DNA of 64,000 bases from Sulfuritalea sp. (GTDB taxonomy: Bacteria > Pseudomonadota > Gammaproteobacteria > Burkholderiales > Rhodocyclaceae), in the NCBI GenBank assembly GCA_016708585.1, contig JADJFK010000001.1, forward strand, positions 1 through 64,000. Direction: 5' to 3'. The position numbers and the translations under genes are program-made. A model generated the notes under the pieces. It was not told the DNA's origin. It made no database searches and was given only the letters and a program-made list of their open reading frames with translations. How positions within the stretch are numbered: position 1 is the first letter of the stretch; every line of letters starts with the position of its first letter. This document shows, piece by piece, positions 34,858-44,092 of this stretch.

Positions 34858-35588
34858 TGACCCTGCCGCCGCAACGAACCGACCGCAGCGCGGCGCAACT
34901 GCGCCGCCTTGCCCTCACCCGCAACTACACCCGCCACGCCGAAGGCAGCGTGCTGGTCGAGTTCGGCAACACCAGGGTGCTGTGCACCGCCAGCGTCGAA
35001 GAGTCGGTGCCGGGCTTCCTGCGCGGCAAGGGCTCGGGCTGGGTCACCGCCGAATACGGCATGCTGCCCCGCGCCACCAACACGCGCACCGCGCGCGAAG
35101 CGGCGAAGGGCAAGCAGTCCGGCCGCACCCAGGAAATCCAGCGCCTGATCGGGCGCAGCCTGCGCGCCGTGACCGACCTCGCCGCGCTCGGCGAACGCCA
35201 GGTCACGCTCGACTGCGACGTGCTGCAGGCCGACGGCGGCACCCGCTGCGCCTCGATCACCGGCGCCTGCGTGGCACTGCACGACGCGCTGTCCACGCTG
35301 GTCGCCGCCGGCAAGCTGGCGCGGCACCCGATGCGCGAACTGGTCGCCGCGGTGTCGGTCGGCATCGTCGGCGGCGTGCCGCTGCTCGACCTCGACTACG
35401 CCGAGGATTCGGGCTGCGATACCGACATGAACGTGGTGATGACGGCGGGCGGCGGCATCATCGAAGTGCAGGGCACGGCCGAAGGCGAGCCCTTCTCGCG
35501 CGCCGAACTCGACGCGCTGCTGGAACTGGCCGCGGCCGGCATCGGCGAGATCATCGCCGCACAAAAGTCGGCGCTGGCGGCACGGTAA
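34857..35588 (+). CDS. rph: Ribonuclease PH
   Basis: This 243-residue phosphorolytic exoribonuclease trims tRNA 3' ends. Typical segments are RNYTRHAEGSVLVEFGNTRV, GWVTAEYGMLPRAT, GRSLRAV, ITGACVALHDAL and the late DMNVVMTAGG. The last codons (QKSALAAR) are a dispersed-repeat copy (35563-35585) that runs into the stop codon. The gene is coupled to the PP2C gene upstream. Confidence 0.95.
   Translation: MTLPPQRTDRSAAQLRRLALTRNYTRHAEGSVLVEFGNTRVLCTASVEESVPGFLRGKGSGWVTAEYGMLPRATNTRTAREAAKGKQSGRTQEIQRLIGRSLRAVTDLAALGERQVTLDCDVLQADGGTRCASITGACVALHDALSTLVAAGKLARHPMRELVAAVSVGIVGGVPLLDLDYAEDSGCDTDMNVVMTAGGGIIEVQGTAEGEPFSRAELDALLELAAAGIGEIIAAQKSALAAR
35563..35585 (+). repeat. Dispersed repeat copy R12 (3' end of rph)
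   Basis: This sense copy encodes KSALAAR as the C-terminus of RNase PH. Confidence 0.7.
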
Positions 35589-35597
35589 CAATCGCAC

Positions 35598-35638
35598 GAA
35601 TCGTTCGATTTGAACGAATCGAACGATTCTGCTAAGCT
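35598..35638 (+). promoter_or_regulatory. Promoter/operator of the toxin-antitoxin pair
   Basis: A perfect 13-bp inverted repeat (35598-35610 and 35617-35629, spacer TGAACG) overlaps a promoter: -35 TTGAAC at 35610-35615, 17 bp, -10-like TAAGCT at 35633-35638. It is the expected autoregulatory site of the antitoxin. Confidence 0.7.
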
Positions 35639-35668
35639 GGCAACGTCAATCGACCTGGAGCGACCGCC

Positions 35669-35920
35669 ATGCAAACCTATACCGCCAACGAAGCCAAGAC
35701 CCGTTTCGGGGAAATGCTCGATCGCGTCCAGCGCGAACCGGTGCAAGTGACCCGGCACGACCGCGTGGTCGGCGTCATGGTCAGCGCCGAAGACTACGAG
35801 GCGATGCGGCAGTTTTATGCCGACCGGCTGATCAAGTCGATGGATGCCATGGCAAATGAGGCCGCACGCAACGGCCTGACACCGGAAATACTCGATCAAC
35901 TGCTCGCCGATGAAAGCTGA
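35669..35920 (+). CDS. Phd/YefM-family antitoxin
   Basis: This 83-residue protein starts MQTYTANEAKTRFGEMLDRV, the N-terminal DNA-binding Phd/YefM fold, and has RHDRVVGVMVSAEDYEAM. The C-terminal part should neutralise the toxin. It should also repress the promoter overlapping the inverted repeat upstream. The toxin gene starts eleven bases before its stop. Confidence 0.92.
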   Translation: MQTYTANEAKTRFGEMLDRVQREPVQVTRHDRVVGVMVSAEDYEAMRQFYADRLIKSMDAMANEAARNGLTPEILDQLLADES

Positions 35921-36359
35921 TCCACGCCAGTGCGTGGTCATCGACACCAATGTCTGGCTGAGTGCCGCGCTTACCCGAACCGGCACGGCAGCGGTCCTAT
36001 GCCGCTTGTTGATCGAGCGCAACTTCCAACATGGGTTCTCGCAGAGTACCTTCGATGAACTGCGTACGCGCTTGTGGCTGCCAAAATTCGACCGCTACGC
36101 AAGCATCGAAAGCCGGCGGCGCTTTCTTTCCAACACTCGCGAAAGTGCCCGGTGGCATGAAGTGCCGGCCAGTTTGAACGCACAGACCTGGTGCCGCGAC
36201 CCCAACGACGACAAGTTCATCGCCCTGGCCCTGGCGGCCAAGGCCACGTGGCTGATCACCGGCGACGACGATCTGCTCTGCCTCGACCCGCTCGGCGAAC
36301 TGCGCATCCTCACGCCGCGCGCGGCGCTCGATGAAATCACCGGCGCCGGCGCGCCTTGA
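35910..36359 (+). CDS. PIN-domain toxin (putative ribonuclease)
   Basis: This 149-residue PIN-like protein has acidic catalytic residues in VVIDTNVWLSA, in FDELRTRL, and in DPNDDKFIALALAAKATWLITGDDDLL. It matches the PIN-fold toxins annotated as 'putative toxin-antitoxin system toxin component'. Such toxins cleave RNA. The overlap with the antitoxin gene ensures co-expression. RdgB starts 16 bases downstream and could be co-transcribed. Confidence 0.9.
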   Translation: MKADPRQCVVIDTNVWLSAALTRTGTAAVLCRLLIERNFQHGFSQSTFDELRTRLWLPKFDRYASIESRRRFLSNTRESARWHEVPASLNAQTWCRDPNDDKFIALALAAKATWLITGDDDLLCLDPLGELRILTPRAALDEITGAGAP

Positions 36360-36375
36360 ACGGAACTCCCGCACC

Positions 36376-36978
36376 ATGAAGAAACTCGTCCTCGCCTCCG
36401 GCAACCCCGGCAAGCTGCGCGAATTCGGCCAGCTGCTGGCGCCCTTCGATTTCGAGGTCTTGCCGCAGTCGGCCTTCAATGTGCCGGAAGCCGAGGAGCC
36501 GCACATCACATTCGTCGAGAACGCGATCGCCAAGGCGCGCCACGCCGCGCAGCTGACCGGCCTGCCGGCGCTGGCCGATGACTCGGGGCTGTGCGTGTCG
36601 GCACTGGGCGGTGCACCGGGGGTCTGGTCGGCGCGCTACGGGCAGTTGTCACCCGATCAGCCGAAATCGGATGCGAAGAACAACGCGAAACTGCTGGCCG
36701 ACCTGACGGGTGTTGCCGACCGCCGCGCGCACTACGTCGCGGTGCTGGTGCTGATGCGTGCCGCCGACGATCCGCAACCCATCGTCGCCGAAGGCGAATG
36801 GCATGGCGAGATCATCGATGCGCCGCGCGGCGCAGGCGGCTTCGGTTACGACCCCTACTTCCTGGTGCCCGATCTCGGGCTCACCGTGGCGGAACTGCCG
36901 CACGAGGAAAAGAACCGTCGCTCGCACCGCGGCCAGGCGCTGGCGCAACTCCTGGCGCGCCTGCGGGCCGGGGCGTGA
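36376..36978 (+). CDS. rdgB: XTP/dITP diphosphatase
   Basis: This 200-residue enzyme hydrolyses non-canonical purine triphosphates (dITP, XTP) to keep them out of DNA. Signatures are LVLASGNPGKLREF at the start, FVENAIAKARHAA, LADDSGLCV and GFGYDPYF; the late EEKNRRSHRGQAL is also typical. The stop overlaps the hemW GTG start. Confidence 0.96.
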   Translation: MKKLVLASGNPGKLREFGQLLAPFDFEVLPQSAFNVPEAEEPHITFVENAIAKARHAAQLTGLPALADDSGLCVSALGGAPGVWSARYGQLSPDQPKSDAKNNAKLLADLTGVADRRAHYVAVLVLMRAADDPQPIVAEGEWHGEIIDAPRGAGGFGYDPYFLVPDLGLTVAELPHEEKNRRSHRGQALAQLLARLRAGA

Positions 36979-38189
36979 TTCCGATTCATCCCGTCGCCGC
37001 CGTCCCGCCGGCGCCGACTTTTGCAGCTTCCTCCGGCCTGGTCGCGCCGCCGCCGCTGGCGCTCTACGTGCATTGGCCCTGGTGCGTGAAGAAGTGCCCG
37101 TATTGCGACTTCAATTCGCACGAAAGCGGTGGCGCGATCGATGCCGAAACCGAGGCCGCCTACCTCGCCGCGCTGGTCGCCGACCTCGAAGCCGCCCTGC
37201 CGCAGGTCTGGAACCGGCCGGTGCTCAGCGTCTTCATCGGCGGCGGCACGCCCAGCCTGATGCGCGCCGAAACCGCCGAGGCGCTGCTGGCGGCGATCCG
37301 CATGCGCCTGCCGCTGCATCCGGGCGCCGAGATCACGCTCGAAGCCAATCCCGGCACCGCCGAGGCGGCGAAGTTCGCCGCCTTCCGCGCCGCCGGGGTC
37401 ACACGCCTGTCGCTCGGCGTGCAGAGCTTCGCCGACGCCAAGCTCGCGGCGCTGGGCCGCATCCACGACGGCGCCGAGGCGCGGCGCGCGATCGAGATGG
37501 CGCAGCGCCATTTCGAGCGCGTCAATCTCGACCTGATGTACGCGCTGCCGGGCCAGTCGCTGGCGCAGGCGGAAGCCGACATCGCCACGGCGATCGGTGC
37601 CGGCGTCGGCCATGTTTCCGCCTACCACCTGACGCTGGAACCGAACACGCCCTTCCACCACGCGCCGCCACCGCTGCCCGACGACGAACTGGCGGCCGAC
37701 ATGCAGGAGATGGTCGAGGACCGTCTGGCCGGCGCCGGCTTCGGCCACTACGAAACCTCGGCCTTCGCCCGCGGCGAAGACCAGCGCTGCCGCCACAACC
37801 TCAACTACTGGAGCTTCGGCGATTACCTTGGCATCGGCGCCGGCGCCCACGGCAAGCTGTCGAACCACGAAACCATCTGGCGCGAGGCGCGCCACCGCAA
37901 TCCGCGCGCCTACCTCGCCGGCGCCGCGCGCGGCGATTTCACCAGCACCCGGCAGGACGTGGCCCGCGCCGACCTGCCCGGCGAATTCATGATGAATGCC
38001 CTGCGCCTCAACGACGGCTTCCCGCCGGCGCTGTTCACCGAGCGCACCGGCCTGCCGCTTTCCGCCATCGAAAAGTCGGCGCTGGCGGCACGGCGCGCGG
38101 GCCTGCTGGAGACCGTGGATGGGCTGCTTCGTCCGACGAGGCAGGGCCGGCGCTTCCTCAACCGACTGTTGGCGGGATTTTTGGCTTAG
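36975..38189 (+). CDS. hemW: HemW-like radical SAM haem chaperone
   Basis: This 404-residue protein has the radical SAM [4Fe-4S] motif in WCVKKCPYCDFNSH. It also has FIGGGTPSL, LEANPGT, RLSLGVQSF and the late GIGAGAHGKL. These proteins look like coproporphyrinogen dehydrogenase but act as haem chaperones. The start is GTG at 36975, overlapping the rdgB stop. The N-terminal stretch (VAAVPPAPTF) and a segment near the C-terminus (EKSALAARR) are two dispersed-repeat copies in opposite orientations within one gene. The N-terminal one precedes the conserved domain, so the native start may originally have been nearer 37060. Confidence 0.93.
   Translation: MIPIHPVAAVPPAPTFAASSGLVAPPPLALYVHWPWCVKKCPYCDFNSHESGGAIDAETEAAYLAALVADLEAALPQVWNRPVLSVFIGGGTPSLMRAETAEALLAAIRMRLPLHPGAEITLEANPGTAEAAKFAAFRAAGVTRLSLGVQSFADAKLAALGRIHDGAEARRAIEMAQRHFERVNLDLMYALPGQSLAQAEADIATAIGAGVGHVSAYHLTLEPNTPFHHAPPPLPDDELAADMQEMVEDRLAGAGFGHYETSAFARGEDQRCRHNLNYWSFGDYLGIGAGAHGKLSNHETIWREARHRNPRAYLAGAARGDFTSTRQDVARADLPGEFMMNALRLNDGFPPALFTERTGLPLSAIEKSALAARRAGLLETVDGLLRPTRQGRRFLNRLLAGFLA
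36996..37022 (-). repeat. Dispersed repeat copy R13 (5' end of hemW)
   Basis: This copy is antisense to hemW, which reads it as VPPAPTF just before the conserved domain. Confidence 0.8.
38070..38096 (+). repeat. Dispersed repeat copy R14 (3' part of hemW)
   Basis: This sense copy encodes KSALAARR within the C-terminal domain of HemW. Confidence 0.75.
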
Positions 38190-38333
38190 GGCGTGTTGTC
38201 ATTCGGGCGATGCCAGCGGCGGCACGCGGAAAAATGGAGGCGAAAATAATGTACCGCACGTGAAGTGTCCGCCATTGATCCCGGTATCCTGCGATCTGCC
38301 AGCCTTCGTGCCAACCCCCTGCGCCGACCCGAC

Positions 38334-39428
38334 ATGAACCTGCCGAGACCCTGTTCCCTTCCGTTGTGGACCGTTGCCGGGCCGATCGCCGCCTGCGCCC
38401 TGCTTGCAGCCGTCTGGGGCCGGCCGCTCGGCGGGTTGGTCGCGGTCGCCATCGCCGTCGCCCTGGTCGCCTGCGTGATGGTGGCCGTGCAGCACGCGGA
38501 AACGGTGGCCCACCGTGTCGGCGAGCCCTTCGGCGCGCTGATCCTCGCGCTCGCCGTCACGGTCATCGAAGTGTCGCTGATCGTTTCGCTCAAGCTCTTC
38601 GGCGGCGCCGGCCAGGATGCGCTGGCCCGCGACACGGTATTCGCGACCGTGATGATCGTCTGCAACGGCATCGTCGGCCTCTGCCTGCTTGCCGGCGCGC
38701 TGCGCAACCATGTCGCCGTGTTCCGTGTCGAAGGCAGCAGCCCGGCCCTCGCCGTGCTGATACCGCTGACCACGCTGGCGCTGGTGCTGCCGCAATTCAC
38801 CACGACCACCGCCGGCCCCACCTATTCGAAGCTGCAGCTGGCCTTCGCCGGCCTGATGTCGCTGCTGCTGTTCGGCGTCTACGTCTTCGTCCAGACCATC
38901 CGCCACCGCGAGCATTTCCTGCCAATCCACACGCCGGGCGATGCCGACGACGGCCACGGCGAGCCGCCGGCGCAGCGCACCGCCGTCGCCGCCTTCGCGC
39001 TGCTCTGCGTCGCGCTGGTGGCGGTGGTCGGGCTCGCCAAGACCCTGGCCCCCGGCATCGAGGCCGTGGTCAGGGCGATCGGGGCGCCGAGTTCCTTCGT
39101 CGGCGTCATCATCGCGCTGATCGTCCTGCTGCCGGAAACCGGCGCTGCCTTCCGCGCCGCGATCCGCAACCGCATGCAGATCAGCCTCAACCTCGCGCTC
39201 GGCTCGGCGCTCGCCACCATCGGCCTGACCATTCCGGCGATCGGCCTCGTCGCCATCGTCTTCGACATGCCGATGGTGCTCGGGCTGCCGCCGAAGGAAA
39301 TCGTGCTGCTGGTCCTCACCTTCGCCGTCAGCATCATCACCCTGGCCAGCGGCCGCGCCACCGTCCTCCACGGCACGGTGCATCTGGTGCTGTTCGCCGC
39401 CTTCCTGTTCCTCTCGATCGTTCCCTGA
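38334..39428 (+). CDS. Calcium/cation:proton antiporter (ChaA-like)
   Basis: This 364-residue inner-membrane CaCA-family antiporter has about eleven membrane segments. The acidic alpha-repeat motifs are present: GEPFGALILALAVTVIEVSLI in the first half and FVGVIIALIVLLPETGAAF in the second. It probably exports Ca2+ or Na+/K+ in exchange for protons. The ATG at 38334 was chosen; an in-frame ATG at 38265 would add a short polar extension. The 144-bp gap before it shows no clear element. Confidence 0.88.
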   Translation: MNLPRPCSLPLWTVAGPIAACALLAAVWGRPLGGLVAVAIAVALVACVMVAVQHAETVAHRVGEPFGALILALAVTVIEVSLIVSLKLFGGAGQDALARDTVFATVMIVCNGIVGLCLLAGALRNHVAVFRVEGSSPALAVLIPLTTLALVLPQFTTTTAGPTYSKLQLAFAGLMSLLLFGVYVFVQTIRHREHFLPIHTPGDADDGHGEPPAQRTAVAAFALLCVALVAVVGLAKTLAPGIEAVVRAIGAPSSFVGVIIALIVLLPETGAAFRAAIRNRMQISLNLALGSALATIGLTIPAIGLVAIVFDMPMVLGLPPKEIVLLVLTFAVSIITLASGRATVLHGTVHLVLFAAFLFLSIVP

Positions 39429-39451
39429 GCGCCGCCCTCGACTGTGCCATC

Positions 39452-39479
39452 GAAAAGTCGGCGCCGGCGGCACGGCGCC
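39452..39479 (+). repeat. Dispersed repeat copy R15
   Basis: This intergenic copy lies between the antiporter and the ABC ATPase genes. Confidence 0.8.
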
Positions 39480-39553
39480 CGATCCGCGCGGCGAAAATAT
39501 GTCACCATACGGCCCGGCGCCGGAACGCAACCGGCAGGCAAGGACGCAACAAC

Positions 39554-40363
39554 GTGAATGACCACTCGCACAACCTGATCGAAATCGACGACCTGCACTT
39601 TGCCTACGGCAGCAACCAGGTGCTCAAGGGAATACGGCTGGCCGTGCCGCGCGGCAAGGTGGTCGGCATCCTCGGCGTCAGCGGCGCCGGCAAGAGCACC
39701 ATCCTCAAGCTGATCGGCGGCCAGCGCCGGCCCGACCGCGGCGCGGTCCGCGTCAACGGCCGCGTGGTGCACGAACTGGACAACAAGGGCCTCTACGAAA
39801 TGCGCCGCGAGATGGGCATGATGTTCCAGGCCGGCGGCCTGTTCAGCGACATCTCCGTGTATGAAAACATCGCCTTTCCCATGCGCGAGCTGACCGACCT
39901 GCCCGAGGACCTGATCCACGACCTGGTGCTGATGAAGCTGCATGCCGTGGGCCTGCGCGGCTCGCGCAACCTGATGCCCAACGAGCTTTCCGGCGGCATG
40001 GCGCGCCGGGTGGCGCTGGCGCGCGCGATCGCCCTCGACCCGATGCTGGTCATGTACGACGAACCCTTCGCCGGGCTCGACCCGATTTCGCTGAACCTGA
40101 TCGCCGAGCTGATCCGCCGCCTCAACGATGCGCTCGGCGGCACCTCGATCATCGTCACCTATGACGTCTCGGAAACCCTCAAGGTGGTCGACTATGCCTA
40201 TTTCATTCACGGTGGCGTGGTGGTCGCCGCCGGCACGCCGGACGAACTGCTGAGTTCGGCCGATCCGTCGGTGCACCAGTTCATCCATGCCGAGCCGGAC
40301 GGACCGGTGGCCTTCCACTATCCGAGCCGGCCCTTCACCAGCGACCTGGAGCTGCCGGCCTGA
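39554..40363 (+). CDS. MlaF-like ABC transporter ATPase
   Basis: This 269-residue ATPase has Walker A GVSGAGKST, Q-loop MMFQAGGLFSD, signature LSGGM and Walker B LVMYDEPFAGLDP. It resembles MlaF, the ATPase of outer-membrane phospholipid trafficking. The switch (H-loop) histidine is replaced by tyrosine in IIVTYDVSETL. No permease, MCE or periplasmic mla genes follow here, so its partners lie elsewhere or are absent. The start is GTG at 39554, preceded by AAGGA. Confidence 0.85.
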   Translation: MNDHSHNLIEIDDLHFAYGSNQVLKGIRLAVPRGKVVGILGVSGAGKSTILKLIGGQRRPDRGAVRVNGRVVHELDNKGLYEMRREMGMMFQAGGLFSDISVYENIAFPMRELTDLPEDLIHDLVLMKLHAVGLRGSRNLMPNELSGGMARRVALARAIALDPMLVMYDEPFAGLDPISLNLIAELIRRLNDALGGTSIIVTYDVSETLKVVDYAYFIHGGVVVAAGTPDELLSSADPSVHQFIHAEPDGPVAFHYPSRPFTSDLELPA

Positions 40364-40373
40364 GTACCGCGAC

Positions 40374-40991
40374 GTGATCCGCCGCCGCTTCATCCGGTCG
40401 CTGCCGCTGCTCGCGATCCTGCCGTGGTCGCTGCGCGCGGTGGCCGCCTTGCCGGCGACCCCGGCGCAGATGCCCGGCCCGTTCTATCCCCTGCAGCCCG
40501 ATCCCGCCGCCGGCAACGACCTCGCCACGACGGATGGCCGCACCCGTGCGCAGGGCACGCCGCTCTCCATCGTCGGCCGCGTGCGCGACGGCGCCGGCCG
40601 CGCCCTGGCCGGCGTGCTGGTCGAGATCTGGCAAACCAACGCCCACGGCCGCTACCACCACCCGCACGACGACAGTCCGGCGCCGCGCGATCCGAACTTC
40701 CGCGGCTACGGCCGCGACACGACGGACGGCGAGGGCGCCTACCGCTTCCGCACGGTGCTGCCGGTGGCCTATCCGGGGCGCACGCCGCACGTGCATTTCC
40801 GCCTCAGCCGCGACGGGCGCGAGCTGCTGGTGACGCAGATGTACCTGCCCGGCGCGGCCGGCAGCGGCAACCGGCGCGACGGCCTGTTCATGTCGGTCGA
40901 ATCGGGTGCGCGTGAGCGCCTGGTCGGCGTGGCGCAGGCCGATGCGCCGGGGACGCTGCGCTTCGACATCGTGGTCGACGGCGGAAGGTAA
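40374..40991 (+). CDS. Exported intradiol ring-cleavage dioxygenase-like protein
   Basis: This 205-residue protein resembles the catalytic fold of protocatechuate/catechol dioxygenases (PGPFYP, VLVEIWQTNAHGRYHHP, AYPGRTPHVHF). The non-haem iron ligands appear intact: Y94, Y133, H139 and H141. The N-terminus RRRFIRSLPLLAILPWSL looks like a twin-arginine signal, so the enzyme is probably exported folded. The substrate is unknown and no aromatic degradation genes adjoin it. The start is GTG at 40374, ten bases after the ATPase stop. Confidence 0.82.
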   Translation: MIRRRFIRSLPLLAILPWSLRAVAALPATPAQMPGPFYPLQPDPAAGNDLATTDGRTRAQGTPLSIVGRVRDGAGRALAGVLVEIWQTNAHGRYHHPHDDSPAPRDPNFRGYGRDTTDGEGAYRFRTVLPVAYPGRTPHVHFRLSRDGRELLVTQMYLPGAAGSGNRRDGLFMSVESGARERLVGVAQADAPGTLRFDIVVDGGR

Positions 40992-41040
40992 CCAGAAACC
41001 TCCCGTGAGGGGGGGGCGAAGGGGGCGGGTCTTTGAAAAG

Positions 41041-41091
41041 CACTGACTTGCATGCTGCGGGAAACATAATCCCGCAGCATGCAAGTCAGTG
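41041..41091. terminator. Perfect 22-bp inverted repeat / convergent terminator
   Basis: Arms 41041-41062 and 41070-41091 are perfectly complementary around the loop AACATAA. Read on the minus strand, CTTTTC follows, so it can terminate nnrS transcripts. The nnrS stop codon lies inside the right arm. Confidence 0.82.
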
Positions 41092-42242
41092 TTCCTTGCC
41101 GTCGATGCGCGCCTGCAACAGGAAGGGAACCAGGCGCCAGGCCAGGATGCCGAAGCCGATCAGCCAGCCGCAGGCGGCCAGCACCAGCCAGAGGGCATAG
41201 TGTTGCGGCAGCGCCTGCGGCGCCACCACGCGCAGCAGGAAGGCGCCGATCATGATCCACAGCACCGCCTTGTCGATGGCTTCGAACACCACCTTGCGCC
41301 CGGTGTGGCCCCTGGCGATGCGGATCAGCATCGCCGGAATGATCAGGCCCATGACGCCGAGGCCGAAGACGTGCGTCGACACGGCGCCGACCCACGCCGG
41401 CGCGGCGATCCGGCCGAGGAATTCGAGCAGCAGCTGCAGCACGATGGCGGCATAACCCAGGTACATGATGCCGAGGTCGAGCCGGCGCAGCGCGAGCAGC
41501 GGCTTCCAGAAGAAAAACCTGCCGGCCAGCAGCAGCGCCAGCAGCAGCGACAGCCAGGCCGCCGCCGCCGGCGGCAGGAAGCCGGCGCCGCAGAGCAGCA
41601 CCGCGAGCAGCTTGATCGCCTTGTCCAGTGCCGCATGGCGCAGGATCTCCGCCTGGAACACGTTCTTCATGAACTGGGTCAGCGTGCGTTCCAGCATCAC
41701 CAGGAAAGCGACGCGAAACAGGCCGGTGGCCATGGCGATGCCGGCCTGGAAGTGCTCGCCGCCCAGCATCAGCTGCTTGGCGAGCAGGAAGGCGGGGAGC
41801 ACCAGCAGGAAGAAGTAATTGTCGCGATAGCTGTCGTCCTTGCGATGCCGTACCAGGGTCCACAGCAGCATGGCGACGATGGCGGCCAGGAACAGCGTGT
41901 TGGAAAGCGCGAACAGCGCCGCCGGCCAGTCGGCGCCGAACCACATGCCGGCGCGTTCGAACAGCCAGGCCGCGACCAGCACCACCAGCGGCGTGCCGTG
42001 ATAGCCGCGAATGCTTACCCAGTTCTTGGTCGCCGTCAGCAGGAAACCGCCCAGCACGGCCCAGCCGAAGCCGAAGAACATCTCGTGGGCGTGCCACTGC
42101 AGGGCGCCGACGGGGGTCGCCGGCGCCGGCAGCGCGCCGAGGTGGATCAGCACCCAGAGCAGCGGCAGCGAAAGTCCCGAGAGGCAGGCCAGGGTGAAAA
42201 ACGGCCGGAAGCCGACCAGCCAGAAGGGGTGCGCGGAAATCC

Positions 42243-42246
<4 letters not shown>
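41086..42246 (-). CDS. nnrS: NnrS family membrane protein
   Basis: This 386-residue protein has about twelve membrane segments and the family N-terminus FWLVGFRPFF, LQWHAHEMFFGFGWAVLGGFLLTA, and SVSTHVFGLGVMGLIIPAMLIR-like histidine segments. NnrS proteins are haem- and copper-containing and relieve nitric-oxide or nitrosative stress. The start overlaps the diguanylate cyclase stop by four bases, so the two are translated together. That suggests NO-related signalling, which is inferred. Confidence 0.92.
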
Positions 42247-43400
<1,154 letters not shown>

Positions 43401-43402
43401 GT

Positions 43403-44092
43403 TCAGGCCTTGCGGCGGAACACCAGGTCCCACACGCCGTGGCCGAGGCGCAGGCCGCGACTCTCGAACTTGGTCTGCGGCCGGTAGGGCGGCCGCGGCG
43501 TGAAGTCCTTGGCCATGTTGGTCAATAGCGCTTCGCCGGAAAGCACTTCCAGCATCTGGTTCGCATAGTCTTCCCAGTCCGTGGCGCAATGCAGGTAGCC
43601 GCTCGGCGTCAGCCGGCTGGCCAGCAGCGCGACGAATCCGGGCTGGATCAGGCGGCGCTTCTGCTGGCGCTTTTTCGGCCAGGGGTCGGGGAAGAAAATG
43701 TGGATGCCGGAAAGCGATCCGGGCGGGATCATGTCGCGCAGCACCTCGACGGCATCGTGCTGGATCACGCGCAGGTTGGAAAGTTCGCGCGTGGCGATTT
43801 CCTTGAGCAGGCTGCCGACGCCGGGCGTATGCACTTCGATGCCGAGGTAGTCGTTCTGCGGATGCTGCGCGGCGATCAGCGCGGTGGTTTCGCCCATGCC
43901 GCAGCCGATTTCGAGGATGCGGTGCGTGCGGCGGCCGAACACGGCATCGAGGTCGAGCGGCGTCGCCTGGTAGGGAAGGCCCCAGCGCGGCATGCCCTGT
44001 TCGTGAAAGCGCCGCTGCGCGTCGGAGACGCGGCCCTGGCGCAGGACGAAGCTGCGGATGTGGTCGGCGCGGTGCTGTTCCGCGGCGCTCAT
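43403..44092 (-). CDS. trmB: tRNA (guanine-46-N7) methyltransferase
   Basis: This 229-residue SAM methyltransferase has ILEIGCGMGETTALIA, NYLGIEVHTPGVGSL with the family's EVH, and the signature FPDPWPKKRQQKRRL. It adds m7G at tRNA position 46. The start ATG overlaps the stop of the exported hypothetical gene upstream, and the diguanylate cyclase gene follows two bases after its stop. Confidence 0.95.
   Translation of the reverse strand: MSAAEQHRADHIRSFVLRQGRVSDAQRRFHEQGMPRWGLPYQATPLDLDAVFGRRTHRILEIGCGMGETTALIAAQHPQNDYLGIEVHTPGVGSLLKEIATRELSNLRVIQHDAVEVLRDMIPPGSLSGIHIFFPDPWPKKRQQKRRLIQPGFVALLASRLTPSGYLHCATDWEDYANQMLEVLSGEALLTNMAKDFTPRPPYRPQTKFESRGLRLGHGVWDLVFRRKA

Noticed and set aside
40992..41040. 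G-rich stretch after the dioxygenase gene as a phase-variable tract
   Set aside because: The run of eight G is intergenic and downstream of a stop codon, so it cannot shift a frame.
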